This document shows, piece by piece, positions 28,643 through 38,955 of a DNA stretch of 64,000 bases. Source of the stretch: Acidilobaceae archaeon (GTDB lineage: Archaea; Thermoproteota; Thermoprotei_A; Sulfolobales; Acidilobaceae). Under the pieces are notes generated by a model. The model was not told the DNA's origin. It saw only the letters and a list, made by a program, of their open reading frames with translations, and ran no database searches. The stretch covers positions 21,596-85,595 of the forward strand of contig JALTZJ010000009.1 in the NCBI GenBank assembly GCA_027046245.1. The letters are read 5' to 3'. Position 1 is the first letter of the stretch, and each line of letters opens with the position of its first letter. Position numbers and translations under genes: made by a program.

Positions 28643-30307
28643 TTACTCTTCCTCTTCGCCTCCCTCCTTGCCCTTCTTCTCTTCCTCTTCTTCCTCGCTC
28701 TTTCTAGCTGCGATGATATCGTCAATTCTTAGTATCATTGTAGCTACTTCGGTGCCTGCCTTGAAGGCGTTAGCCTTGACTCTCATAGGCTCTATTACTC
28801 CCTTCTCCCACATGTTTACGATCTCGCCAGTGTCTATGTCAATGCCGTACCACTTGTTCTCCGGGTTCTCGTGCGCGCTCCTTAGCTTGACTAAGACTTC
28901 GATCGGGTCGTGGCCTGCGTTGTAGGCTAGGGTCTGTGGCAGGCTTTCTACTGCTCTGGCGAATGCCTCTACTGCTAGCTGCACTTTGCCTGGTAAGGTC
29001 TTGGCGTAGCTGTATAGGTTCTTAGCTACCTCGGCTTCAACGGCGCCGCCGCCAGCGACGATCTTACCGTCCATTACTGCATCGGCTACAGCGCTCAGTG
29101 CGTCGTGTAGGGCTCTCTCAGCCTCGTCGACTAGCCTCTCGAAGCCTCCTCTTATGAGTATGGTGACGCTCCTCGGGTTCTTGGCGCCCTCGATGAAGAC
29201 CATCTTGTCCTCGCCGACCCTTCTCTCCTCTACTAGCTCGGCCTCGCCGAGGTCTTCAGGTGTTAGATCCTCTATGTCTGTTACTATCCTAGCGCCGGTG
29301 GCCTTTGCAATCTTCTCTATGTCGCTCCTCTTGACCCTCCTCACTGCTAGTATACCCTTCTTGGCTAGGAAGTGCTGCGCTACGTCGTCGATGCCCTTCT
29401 GGGTGATCACCACGTTAGCGCCGGTAGCGGCGATCTTCTCGATCTTCTCCTTTAGTATCTTCTCTTGCTTCTCGTAGAGGAGCTTAATCTGCTCGGGACT
29501 GGTTATGCTTATCTCAAGGTCTATCTCGGGCTTCTCTATCTCTAGCGGCGCATCTAGCAGGGCTATCTTAGCGTTCTCAACCCTTCTAGGCATGTCGGGA
29601 TGCACTACCTCTTTATCTAGCACTATGCCTCTGATTAGCTGCGTGTCCATTAGGCTGCCGCCGTGCTTCTTTATTATCTGCACATTGTTTAGGTCGACAT
29701 ACCACTTGTCGCCCCTCTTCTCGGCTATGGCTCTAACCGCTTCAACGGCGAGCTTTGCGAAGTGGTCGTGGGCCTCTTTTACGGCCTTGCTGTTTAGGCT
29801 AGTCTTTGCTACTAGCAGCAGCTTCTCCGTGTCATCGATGCTTACGGGCTCGGCTATGTCCTCGATTACCTTCACAGCCCTCTCCAGCGCCCTCTTATAA
29901 CCCTCGATTATAATTGTTGGGTGAATGTTCTTGTCCAGCAGCTTTTCCGCCTCTTTTAGGAGCTCGCCAGCGAATATGACGGTGGTCTTGGTGCCGTCAC
30001 CGGCTTCCTCGTCTTGGCCCTTGCTTATCTGGACGAGCATCTTCGCTGCAGGGTGCTGTACATCCATCTTGTCTAGTATCGTGGCGCCATCATTGGTTAT
30101 CGTTATGTCGCCTAGACTGTCCACTAGCATCTTGTCCATGCCTTTGGGGCCGTAAGTGGTTTTCAAGATCTCTGCTATTGCCCTTACGGCCATTATGTTT
30201 GCTCTTACGGCTTCGCGGCCGTAGGTTCTCTGGGTACCCTCCTTTAGTATGATCACGGGGATGCCTACAGGCTCTGTAGTGCCAGGCATTGCCGCGGCCA
30301 TCACCAC
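28643..30307 (-). CDS. Thermosome (group II chaperonin) subunit
   Basis: [34 protein letters not shown]; acidic/Gly C-terminus. Confidence 0.97.
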   Translation of the reverse strand: MVMAAAMPGTTEPVGIPVIILKEGTQRTYGREAVRANIMAVRAIAEILKTTYGPKGMDKMLVDSLGDITITNDGATILDKMDVQHPAAKMLVQISKGQDEEAGDGTKTTVIFAGELLKEAEKLLDKNIHPTIIIEGYKRALERAVKVIEDIAEPVSIDDTEKLLLVAKTSLNSKAVKEAHDHFAKLAVEAVRAIAEKRGDKWYVDLNNVQIIKKHGGSLMDTQLIRGIVLDKEVVHPDMPRRVENAKIALLDAPLEIEKPEIDLEISITSPEQIKLLYEKQEKILKEKIEKIAATGANVVITQKGIDDVAQHFLAKKGILAVRRVKRSDIEKIAKATGARIVTDIEDLTPEDLGEAELVEERRVGEDKMVFIEGAKNPRSVTILIRGGFERLVDEAERALHDALSAVADAVMDGKIVAGGGAVEAEVAKNLYSYAKTLPGKVQLAVEAFARAVESLPQTLAYNAGHDPIEVLVKLRSAHENPENKWYGIDIDTGEIVNMWEKGVIEPMRVKANAFKAGTEVATMILRIDDIIAARKSEEEEEEKKGKEGGEEEE

Positions 30308-30495
30308 TCACCCCGTTACCCGGAGCCTCCTCAGCCTCCGAGACACTAACGTACACACACTTCTATATAAATGTTTCGCTAGCGTTAATCCTAGCCCGCG
30401 CTGCGACAAGGGTTAACTAGCTCCCGAAGACCAAAGAATACATGCTATCTTAAAGCCGCTGAGACTCCGTAGATACCGGCCGCGGGTGTAGTGGT

Positions 30496-30714
30496 ATGGG
30501 CAAGGTAAGGACTACCCTAGTGAAGAGAACGGCTAGAAAGCTACTAGAGATGTATCCAGAACTCTTTACCGGCGACTTCGAGCACAACAAGAAAGTAGTA
30601 AGCCAGCTGATAGAGTATAGGAGTAAGAAACTGAGGAACCAGATAGCAGGATATATAACTCATCTCGTGAACGCCGCCAAGAAGCGTAAGAAAGAGGCCG
30701 AGACGAGATTCTAA
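30496..30714 (+). CDS. rps17e: Ribosomal protein eS17
   Basis: MGKVRTTLVKRTARKLLEMYPELFTGDFEHNKKVVSQL. Confidence 0.95.
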   Translation: MGKVRTTLVKRTARKLLEMYPELFTGDFEHNKKVVSQLIEYRSKKLRNQIAGYITHLVNAAKKRKKEAETRF

Positions 30715-30880
30715 TAGGCCTTCAAGCTTGTCCACGGCTGCTAGCGGGATTATTACTATATGTTATAGATACTACTTGTTAGGCGTAGTGCTCGGCCCGC
30801 GTCATCATTGTCTACGCGAAGCACACTACTTTCTCTTAAAAATGCTTCGCCGCCCCGTCTTTCTTCATGGGGGCCAAGAT

Positions 30881-31639
30881 ATGGGTAGGGTTAGGATTAA
30901 GCTGCTGGCAGGCCTTAGAGAGTCTACAGGTAAATCAGAAATAGAAGTTGAGGCTAGTGACTGGAAGGAGGCTCTTATTAAAGCGGTAAAAATGGAGCCT
31001 GGATTGAGGACTGCTATTACGGATGAGGGAGAGCCGCTACCAGGATACCTAGTCTTTGTCGACGGGGTAGACTCTAGGCTTGCCGATAAGGGTCCTGCCA
31101 GGGAGGTCGTTGTACTTCCGGTTAATCATGGCGGCTCGCGTGAGGTGCAGTTACTCAAGATAAGCTGGGAGGAGATAGTAGATACAGTGAGAGAAGTTGC
31201 GCGTTCCATAGAGAATAGTGGGTTTAAGCCGGACATGATCGTAGGCATACTAAGAGGTGGTATAATCCCTGCACGGCTTCTCGCTGACGAGCTTGACGTT
31301 GAAGACTTGGGGTTTATAGAGATAAAATTGTATACGAGCATTGGAGCTAGAAAGCCTCAACCCTACCTTAGGCAGCCTCTTATACTACCAGCCACTGGTA
31401 GGCGCGTTCTTGTCGTTGACGATGTAAGCGATACTGGGCTTACTCTCCAACACGCTATTGAAGCAATAAGACTGTATAACCCGTTAGACGTGAGGACCGC
31501 TACTCTCTACGTTAAGCCCTGGACAAAGCTAATGCCGGATTATTACGCGCGTATAGTCAACGAGTGGATTGTATTTCCGTGGGAGTACAGGGAGGTAGAA
31601 CGCGAGCTTGGAAACCAGAAAAGCGACAGGGAAGGCTAG
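30881..31639 (+). CDS. MoaD/SAMP-like ubiquitin-fold domain fused to phosphoribosyltransferase
   Basis: MGRVRIKLLAGLRESTGKSEIEV...VVVLPVNHGG then PRTase with GILRGGIIPARLLAD and RRVLVVDDVSDTGLTL. Confidence 0.85.
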   Translation: MGRVRIKLLAGLRESTGKSEIEVEASDWKEALIKAVKMEPGLRTAITDEGEPLPGYLVFVDGVDSRLADKGPAREVVVLPVNHGGSREVQLLKISWEEIVDTVREVARSIENSGFKPDMIVGILRGGIIPARLLADELDVEDLGFIEIKLYTSIGARKPQPYLRQPLILPATGRRVLVVDDVSDTGLTLQHAIEAIRLYNPLDVRTATLYVKPWTKLMPDYYARIVNEWIVFPWEYREVERELGNQKSDREG

Positions 31640-32084
31640 GCTCTACATTGCAAGGATAGGCAATGATTTGAGCCTCGTAATAGCTAGGATAGAAGGGCCC
31701 CATAAACCTGAGCGTATCGCCGAAGCAGGCAGGAAAGCCTTCATAGCAGGATTCCCAGGAGATCCGGGGCCGTGTGTAGTTGCAGTAGCTGCACTACACG
31801 CTGCAGAGGAAAGGATGTCGAGCGAGGCTAGGGTCAGGAGCCCGGGTCTCCACCTTAGAATGGCGGCTGAAGGCGTGAAGCAGCTACGCGACCTACCGGA
31901 TCCTCCTGAAGTATTCCCTGTAGCCTATCTAGTGGCTAATAGCTATGACGAAGTATTAGATCTCTGTGAAAACCTGCTTGGAGTGGACTGCAGCGGAGCC
32001 CCTACAGAGCCCCTCGTATGCCGAAGAGATGATCTTGTAAAGGCGTTTAAAATCGCTGTTAAAGGGCGCGTTGACAGGCTCTAG
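31608..32084 (+). CDS. Hypothetical protein (weak resemblance to KEOPS Cgi121)
   Basis: ORF overlapping the PRTase 3' end; SPGLHLRMAAEGVKQLRD segment; assignment weak. Confidence 0.45.
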   Translation: METRKATGKARLYIARIGNDLSLVIARIEGPHKPERIAEAGRKAFIAGFPGDPGPCVVAVAALHAAEERMSSEARVRSPGLHLRMAAEGVKQLRDLPDPPEVFPVAYLVANSYDEVLDLCENLLGVDCSGAPTEPLVCRRDDLVKAFKIAVKGRVDRL

Positions 32085-32127
32085 AGATTCGCGCAGAAAA
32101 CCATGCCTTCTCAGCATGTCGCTATTT

Positions 32128-33552
32128 TTAGAGTGCGTGGCTATAGTCTCCAGGGATCCTAGGGGCTTGACCTGCAAGCTTGATTGCAGGCTCTTCGAAG
32201 CCTCTGGCTAGTTCTTCGAGAGCGTTAACGGCGTCTTGCACGTCATCAAACGAGATTTTCAGCTTGGATCTTCTCCTATCGTCGAGAATGTACGGTCTCA
32301 CCTCGAGGCTCGACTCTTTTACTTCCCTGGCTCCCACGTAGACTAGCACTGCTGGCTTAACCGTTGACTCGATAATTCTCACGTCGCCTGACAAGCCTGT
32401 TTTATTCGACTCCTTCAGTCCGACCCTGAATCCCTTCTTCTTTAGCTCTTCCTTCACATGCTTTGCCACACCTAGTATCTCCCTGTCGATTTTTTCGTCC
32501 CCTGTTTTTATCGCCAATATCGCGAATTGAATTGGCGCGAGTACAAAGGGTAGCCTGCCCCGGTAATGCTCTAAGTATGCGCCTAGGAAGCGCTCCACGC
32601 TTCCTAGCAACGCTCTATGTATTATATAGACCTCGTCTATCCCGTAGACATCCTTGACTAACTGGTATAGCCTGAATCTCCTAGGCAGATTGAAGTCGAA
32701 CTGAATAGTTCCCATTTGCCACTCCTTCCTATGACCTGCCTCCTCTACTACCATGATAAAATCTATTTTAGGACCGTAGAACGCTGCCTCACCAACGCCT
32801 ATCGTGTAGTCGATACCGTACCTCTCATTTATAACCTTAGCCGCCCCTTCTAGCGCTGCTTCTGCACCCCTCCACTCCTCGACGGTTCCCATGAATTCCT
32901 TACCTATCTCATTTGGATCAGCAGCACTTAACCTGGCTTTCAGAGTCTCCTTATTAACGGGGAGTCTGAACAGCTCCTCTAGAAGCATCTTCATTTCTTC
33001 GAATACACTTAGAACTATTTCCTTGGCGTTCTCTCCCGGCGTTATTATGTGGGCATCGTCCTGGGTAAACCCTCTTACCCTTAATAGACCGTAAATACTG
33101 CCGCTCGGCTCATACCGGTGTACCCTCCCAAATTCGAATATCTTGAATGGGAGGGGCACCCTACTCCTATACTTGGCTACCTGACTCATGAAGATCAGTA
33201 TATGGTAGGGGCAGTTCATAGGCTTCACTGCAAACTCGTGACCCTCTATATCGAAGAGGTACATGTTCTCTCTGTAGAAGTCGAGATGTCCTGATACCTT
33301 GAAGAGCTCGGAGCTAGCAATGATGGGCGTCTCTACGACAAAGTAGCCCCGCCTGGCATGGAATTTAGCTAGGATCTCTGAAAGCGAGTAGCGTAGAGGC
33401 CCTCCTCCTAGACTAAATAATGGTACGCCGGCTCCGCTAAACGCGCCGAATGGTCTATTGAATAGTGGTGCGTCGACATCGCTTCTAACTATTATGTCTT
33501 CCTCGTATGCATAGTCGACATGGGTCTTATTGGCTTCCCTACCCCCCTGCAG
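32128..33552 (-). CDS. thrS: Threonyl-tRNA synthetase, catalytic form without editing domain; N-terminus extended to a candidate CTG
   Basis: Extension QGGREANKTHVDYAYEEDIIV...VETPIIASSELFKVSGHLDFYRENMYLF joins MNCPYHILIF, RVHRYEPSG, class II motif 3, anticodon domain. Confidence 0.88.
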   Translation of the reverse strand: MQGGREANKTHVDYAYEEDIIVRSDVDAPLFNRPFGAFSGAGVPLFSLGGGPLRYSLSEILAKFHARRGYFVVETPIIASSELFKVSGHLDFYRENMYLFDIEGHEFAVKPMNCPYHILIFMSQVAKYRSRVPLPFKIFEFGRVHRYEPSGSIYGLLRVRGFTQDDAHIITPGENAKEIVLSVFEEMKMLLEELFRLPVNKETLKARLSAADPNEIGKEFMGTVEEWRGAEAALEGAAKVINERYGIDYTIGVGEAAFYGPKIDFIMVVEEAGHRKEWQMGTIQFDFNLPRRFRLYQLVKDVYGIDEVYIIHRALLGSVERFLGAYLEHYRGRLPFVLAPIQFAILAIKTGDEKIDREILGVAKHVKEELKKKGFRVGLKESNKTGLSGDVRIIESTVKPAVLVYVGAREVKESSLEVRPYILDDRRRSKLKISFDDVQDAVNALEELARGFEEPAIKLAGQAPRIPGDYSHAL

Positions 33553-33774
33553 GTCTAGCGCACCTCCTCCCTTCCCGCCTATGACGCTAATTGAGGAGGC
33601 ACGTACAGTTATACTCTTTACACGCTCCTAGAATAAGCTAACGAATCTCGATGCTCTCTAGTAAGGGAACCACCACAGGCTTCGGGCAAGAGGGGGAATA
33701 TCTCTACCCCGAAAATAATTGATCGTTAAAAACTAGTGGATATAGAGTTTGTAGTGGTCTTATCTGTGGAGGGT

Positions 33775-35409
33775 TTAGTCCACTCCCATGTATGGTCTAC
33801 GCCAGTCCTTGGGCGGTACTAGCAGCTCCTTGATTGTCCTCGGTGTCAGCCAGCGCAGTAGGTTCGTGAACCATCCTGCCTTGTCGTTTGTTCCGCTCCA
33901 CCTGCTTCCTCCGAAGGGCTGCCTAGCTACTATTGCCCCAGTGGGTTTGTCATTTATGTAGAAGTTGCCAGCCGCGTATCTCAATATCTTCTCTGCTTTT
34001 ACTATTGCCTCTCTATCCTTTGCGAATATGCTTCCTGTCAGTCCGTATGGCGCTGCTTTGTCGACCACCCAGAGCGTCTCTTCATATTTATCGTCGTCGT
34101 AGATGTAGACTGTTAGTACGGGGCCGAAGATCTCCTCGGTCATTAGCTTGCCCTTGGGGTTATTTGTTAGTATTACTGTTGGCCAGATAAAGTATCCTTT
34201 ACTCTTATCGTATTTACCTCCATAAATTATCTGATACTCCTCTGGATGCTGCTTCGCATATTCTATATAGCTTACTATCTTATTGAATTGCTCCTCGTTT
34301 ATTATTGCTCCCATAAATACTGAGAAGTCTTCTACAGGTCCTACTTTCACCTTTTCTAGCTCTGCCTTCATCGTCTCCCAGAACTTGGGCCATATGCTCT
34401 TTGCTACGAAGAGCCTGCTGGCTGCGCTACATTTCTGTCCTTGGTATTCGAAGGCGCCCCTTATGGTAGCTACTACTGCTTCTTTTATATCAGCACTGTT
34501 ATGTACTACTATGAAGTCCTTTCCTCCGGTTTCTCCCACTATCCTCGGGAAGTTCCTGAATTTATCTATGTTTCTGGATATTATTTTCCATAGCCTGACG
34601 AATGTCGCGTAGCTGCCGGTGAAGTGGAGGCCGGCGAAGTCTGGGTGGCTGAATAGGATCTCTGCGTGTCTGTTGGGGAACGGCACGAAGTTCACCACGC
34701 CCGGTGGCAGGCCGGCTTCCATGAGCACCTTCATTATGTAGTAGTTGCTGAACAGCACCCATCTACTCGGTTTCCATATGCTTACGTTACCTACAAGAGC
34801 GGGAGCAGTGGGCAGGTTTCCTGCTATGCTGAAGAAGTTGAATGGCGATATAGCTACTATGAAGCCCTCCAGCGGCCTCCAGTCAACCCTGTTCATCTCA
34901 CCCGGATATTGCTCGGGTTGCTGCTCGTAGATGAAGCGAGCGTAGTAAGCCCCCCATCTCCAGAAGTCCACTAGCTCCGCTAGGTCGATCTCGGCCTCCC
35001 ATGGAGTCTTGCTCTGGTTCAGCATTATAGCTGCAATTGCTTCGAACCTGTATGGTCCTGCTAGAAGGTCGGCTGCTTTCCTGAAAACAGCTACTCTATG
35101 GTACCAGTCCATCTCGCTCCACTTAGTCCAAGCGTCTAGAGCCTTCTCGACTGCTTCCCTAATCTCGTCGGGACCCGCCATGTGAGCTATAGCTATGACT
35201 TTCTCTTTATCATGCGGTATCCTAATTTCTACAGTGTCGCCAGTTTTAACCTCCTTACCGCCTATAATCAGCGGTATCTCGACCGTCTTCTCACGTAACT
35301 CTTCAAGCTTCTTCTTGAGGATCTCTCTCTCCTTAGTCCCAGGCTCGTACCCTATGAACTTCTCTGTTTGCGGCTTCTCTATACTCCAAAGGGACAAGAC
35401 CCGCCACAC
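33775..35409 (-). CDS. 1-pyrroline-5-carboxylate (L-glutamate gamma-semialdehyde) dehydrogenase
   Basis: ALDH: VGETGGKDFIVVH, FEYQGQKCSAASRLFV, EEIFGPVLTVY; P5CDH-like ISPFNFFSIAGNLPTAPALVGN. Confidence 0.9.
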   Translation of the reverse strand: MWRVLSLWSIEKPQTEKFIGYEPGTKEREILKKKLEELREKTVEIPLIIGGKEVKTGDTVEIRIPHDKEKVIAIAHMAGPDEIREAVEKALDAWTKWSEMDWYHRVAVFRKAADLLAGPYRFEAIAAIMLNQSKTPWEAEIDLAELVDFWRWGAYYARFIYEQQPEQYPGEMNRVDWRPLEGFIVAISPFNFFSIAGNLPTAPALVGNVSIWKPSRWVLFSNYYIMKVLMEAGLPPGVVNFVPFPNRHAEILFSHPDFAGLHFTGSYATFVRLWKIISRNIDKFRNFPRIVGETGGKDFIVVHNSADIKEAVVATIRGAFEYQGQKCSAASRLFVAKSIWPKFWETMKAELEKVKVGPVEDFSVFMGAIINEEQFNKIVSYIEYAKQHPEEYQIIYGGKYDKSKGYFIWPTVILTNNPKGKLMTEEIFGPVLTVYIYDDDKYEETLWVVDKAAPYGLTGSIFAKDREAIVKAEKILRYAAGNFYINDKPTGAIVARQPFGGSRWSGTNDKAGWFTNLLRWLTPRTIKELLVPPKDWRRPYMGVD

Positions 35410-35638
35410 CCCCAGAACATGAGCCTCTACAGGGCTACCTTGAACCCCGGACCCCCCGTGAGCCTGCTAGACTCTCGCTCCGCGGGGGGCTTCCATCCGT
35501 TACTATTCTTCTATCCTGTGAGGGGGTTGAGTTATTCAAGGGCGTCGGTAAGTATTCCGGTGCGAGTCTTGGTGTTACTTGGCTGGCCCTACTAGCGGCT
35601 AGCCCCCTTTAGAATATTTTTATATCGGGTGTGTTTGG

Positions 35639-36748
35639 TTGGGTGGCGTTGCTGGGCTACCGCCTCCTCCTAGAGGCGTTGATGGGCTTAGCGTTAGGGA
35701 AGCTGGTGAGGCTTTCATTTCGGCGTTAACGGTTTCGGGTATGAGCTTGAAGAGCTTGAAGGTTTACAGGGCGGCTTTGAGGAGTTTCTGGGAGTTTATA
35801 GGAGTAGATACTAGAGTTGGAGCGCTAACTCCCGAGGTTTACGTTGAGTGGCTTAGGTGGCTTAGAGGGAGAGTTGATTCTGGGCTGGTTTCTCAGAGCA
35901 CCGCGCACTATTATAGCGTGATGGTTCGTCGTTTCCTGGCGTGGCTCGGTTTCGACGTGTCTAGGCTTCCTGCACTACCTAGAGGGCGTAGAAGCTTCTC
36001 AGGAGCGCTTAGCTGGAGCGAGGTTGAGGCGTTATTATCAGCTTCCAGGGACTTATTTGACGCTATTATTGTTGCGTTCATGAGCGAGTCTGGAGTTAGA
36101 GTGGGAGAGCTTCTTGCCCTCACCTGGAACGACGTCGATTTGGAGAGGGGTGAGGCTCGTGTTAGGGGTAAGTATGGTAAGGAGAGGATTGTTGTTCTAG
36201 GCCCGCTTACGAGGCTACTACTAACTGAGGCCCGTGCCAGGATGACGCCCTCTCCTAGCGACAGAGTGGTGCCTCTCAGCTATAAGGCTGTATACAAGAG
36301 GCTCAAGGCACTTGCGAGGCGTGCTGGTCTCCCGGAGGAGAGGGTTAGGCCTCACGTGCTCAGACACACCTTCGCGACCGAGGCATTAAGGAGGGGTATG
36401 AGCCTTGCTAGTCTGCAGAGGCTTCTAGGCCATAGCAGTATACGTATAACGGAGCTGTACCTACACTTGACGGGAGAGGATGTTAGAAGGGAGTACGAGC
36501 ATGTCTGGATGCATGCTTCCCATCAGCCCGGCTATCCCGCTCAATATACGTGGCATCAGCAGGGCCCCTATCCTCCCCCGGGCTACTCGCCGCAGACGGC
36601 GGCTCCCGCGAGCCATCAGGCCGCCTCAGCCTGGCACGGGCCCGTGCCTGCACCGCAGGCCTATGCACCGCCTCCCGGCCCGGGGGCTATCCCAGGGTGG
36701 AGCGGATCCAGTCAGCAAGCTCCTCGGCAGTGGCGTAGCCGACCCTAA
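35639..36748 (+). CDS. Xer-family tyrosine recombinase (XerA-like) with a long Pro/Gln/Tyr-rich C-terminal tail
   Basis: Catalytic RxxxELLALTW, HVLRHTFATEALRRG, LLGHSSIRITELYLHL; ~80-aa low-complexity tail. Confidence 0.88.
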   Translation: MGGVAGLPPPPRGVDGLSVREAGEAFISALTVSGMSLKSLKVYRAALRSFWEFIGVDTRVGALTPEVYVEWLRWLRGRVDSGLVSQSTAHYYSVMVRRFLAWLGFDVSRLPALPRGRRSFSGALSWSEVEALLSASRDLFDAIIVAFMSESGVRVGELLALTWNDVDLERGEARVRGKYGKERIVVLGPLTRLLLTEARARMTPSPSDRVVPLSYKAVYKRLKALARRAGLPEERVRPHVLRHTFATEALRRGMSLASLQRLLGHSSIRITELYLHLTGEDVRREYEHVWMHASHQPGYPAQYTWHQQGPYPPPGYSPQTAAPASHQAASAWHGPVPAPQAYAPPPGPGAIPGWSGSSQQAPRQWRSRP

Positions 36749-37757
36749 CGTCCACCACTCGGCCATCTTTTATGGCTATGAATCCCGGCGTGCCGGTTAC
36801 ACCCAGTTTCCTGGCAAAGTTCACTGCCCATGTTAACTCGTCTTGGGGAGTTAGGCCTCCAGCGTTGATTGCATATATTTTCACGTCTACCATAGTGCTT
36901 AGCTTTAGCAGGTGCTCCCAGTCCTTCTGGCAGTAGGGGCACGTCTTGCTCAGCACCATGAATACTATTGTTTCACTGTCTACGGCTTTCCTCACCGTGT
37001 CCAGGTCAACCTTGTAGACTTTCCCGTCCCTCAATTCTATTAGGCCCTCCGGGGCGTAGCGTATGTCACTGTATACTCCATCTCCACACGCCCAAGGAGC
37101 CGTTACGCTCTGACTTCTAGCTTCCTCGAGTGATACCTTCGCCTCGTATATTATTCTGCCGGCCTGGGGATCCTCTAACTCTATAACTATTCTATCTATC
37201 ACCCCGTCGCCTCTATAGGCAGCCTCGACCTTTACAAGGGTAGACCCTACTACCTCTTCTCCTCTATAGACGAGTAGCCCTCCCTCCTCGGCGAGGAGGG
37301 ATTCTATGCAGATCGTCGCGTCAGCAACCGGTATATACACAGGTAGACCCAGCTTGCTGCTACCCAGAAGCTCACCCGGGAGTCCTAGCATGGCGAAAGG
37401 CAGGATGCCTTGATTCTCCTCTCCCCCGTCACGAGTATACGTTATCCTTGCATGGGGCCACTCATAACCTTCCACCTTAAAGCTCAGGGTACCGCTGTCT
37501 TCCCTTGACTCGCCCTGCACCTTTGACTCCACGTAAACGCGAAATTCTATCGTGCCGTTGCTGCCTTGACCTACGGGTAGCGTGAACTCTCTCGGCTGAA
37601 AGAACACGTTTGCCCCGGCTTCTGTCACCATGTTCCCCTGCTCGCCGCCTGAAGGACTGCTTATTAAGGATGAGCCAAGGGTTACCACGGCACCCGCTAT
37701 GACGACTACAGCTAGTAAAATGCCGACAAGTATCCTTGCATTCAAGCTAGCCCTCAT
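36687..37757 (-). CDS. Membrane-anchored thioredoxin-fold protein
   Basis: N-terminal TM/signal; FMVLSKTCPYCQKDWEHLLKLS; VTGTPGFIAIKDGRVV. Confidence 0.78.
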   Translation of the reverse strand: MRASLNARILVGILLAVVVIAGAVVTLGSSLISSPSGGEQGNMVTEAGANVFFQPREFTLPVGQGSNGTIEFRVYVESKVQGESREDSGTLSFKVEGYEWPHARITYTRDGGEENQGILPFAMLGLPGELLGSSKLGLPVYIPVADATICIESLLAEEGGLLVYRGEEVVGSTLVKVEAAYRGDGVIDRIVIELEDPQAGRIIYEAKVSLEEARSQSVTAPWACGDGVYSDIRYAPEGLIELRDGKVYKVDLDTVRKAVDSETIVFMVLSKTCPYCQKDWEHLLKLSTMVDVKIYAINAGGLTPQDELTWAVNFARKLGVTGTPGFIAIKDGRVVDVRVGYATAEELADWIRSTLG

Positions 37758-37821
37758 AACATGCCTACCCCGGTAAGGCTTAGTTCCAGCCAGTTATCCC
37801 CTCAGCCGTCCCTCGGGGTAT

Positions 37822-38877
37822 TCAAGTCTTTGTAATACTTTTCACGGCTCTGGAGGCGATGAAGTCCAATAGTACTTCCCTTGCTCCTTCTCCTATGTCT
37901 AGGACTCGAGCGTCCCTGTGCATGCGTTCCGCTTCTCCCCACATTTCTAAGCCCCTCCCACCCATGACTTGCACTGCGATCCATGCTGCCTTCCCTGCCA
38001 GTGTCGCCCCTAGGATCTTGGCTTCCGCTGCTAGCAAGGGGTCAACCGCGTCGGGGCTCCCGCCACCGTCTGTAAGCGCGCGGGAGATTAGCGCTTCCAA
38101 GGCGTCACTCAGTATCTTAAGCTCTGCTATCCTCCAGCGGAGACCCTGATACTCTATTAGCTTCCTACCCATAACAGTCTTCCTCGATGCGATATCAACG
38201 GTGATCTCCAGGGCCCTATCGGCTATGCCTAGTGCTATTGCCGCGTAGCCAAGCCTACCCACATTTATGCTCTTAAGAGCTACCCTAACGCCGTCGACCC
38301 CCCGCTTAGTCACTCTACTGCATTCAGCGCCCTCGTAGAAGACTCTGCCCACGCCAGCGCCCCTGAAACCGCTAAGGTCGAGAGGCTCCACCCTGATGCC
38401 CTCGCCCCTAGGACACTCGAAGAGGGACGGCGTTTCCTCCTCGTCGATCGCTAGCACCAGGAAGCGGTCAGCGTAGAGTGCGTTGCTTGTGAAGAGCTTC
38501 TCCCCGTATAACCTGTAGGCGTCCTCTTTGGGCTCGGCGCGGGTGCGCAGGTTCCTCCTCATATCAGTTCCGCCGCCGGGCTCGGTGAAGCTAACTGCTA
38601 TAATCCCCTGCCCTCCTAGGAGTAGATACGCGCTGCCATGAACTAATGCTACATGCGCTACCCCGCGGCTCCAGCGCGACAGGTAACGCACCACCTGCAA
38701 AAGACAGTTTACATCGCTAACGCTAAACGCTCCAAGCCTATCTAGACCCTCAAGAACTGTGTCAGGAATCATGTTAACCTTGTCGATCTCTCTCGCGGCG
38801 CCAGCAATCTCAGAATCTATAAACGAAGCCAGATCCCCGCTTAGGCAGCCCCCGGAGGACGGCACGACAGACACCAT
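37822..38877 (-). CDS. Acyl-CoA dehydrogenase-family protein
   Basis: VSFTEPGGGTDMR, GEKLFTSNA, QVMGGRGLEMWGEAERMHRDARVLDIGEG. Confidence 0.82.
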   Translation of the reverse strand: MVSVVPSSGGCLSGDLASFIDSEIAGAAREIDKVNMIPDTVLEGLDRLGAFSVSDVNCLLQVVRYLSRWSRGVAHVALVHGSAYLLLGGQGIIAVSFTEPGGGTDMRRNLRTRAEPKEDAYRLYGEKLFTSNALYADRFLVLAIDEEETPSLFECPRGEGIRVEPLDLSGFRGAGVGRVFYEGAECSRVTKRGVDGVRVALKSINVGRLGYAAIALGIADRALEITVDIASRKTVMGRKLIEYQGLRWRIAELKILSDALEALISRALTDGGGSPDAVDPLLAAEAKILGATLAGKAAWIAVQVMGGRGLEMWGEAERMHRDARVLDIGEGAREVLLDFIASRAVKSITKT

Positions 38878-38955
38878 AGTAGAGACTCGGGATCCAGCCT
38901 AGAAAGCTAAGACCATCACACGCTAACAATAGGGCAGAACTCGGAGAACCAGGGT

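Noticed and set aside
30090-30356. ORF MYVSVSEAEEAPGNG... opposite frame of thermosome 5' end
   Set aside because: Alternative-frame overlap with the strongly supported thermosome gene
33775-35409. P5C dehydrogenase as a recent horizontal transfer
   Set aside because: Family assignment is solid but foreign origin cannot be judged without phylogeny
35639-36748. Xer recombinase as the integrase of the tRNA-Thr element
   Set aside because: It lies about 9 kb away, lacks an att-split structure and resembles chromosomal XerA; no evidence links it to the element
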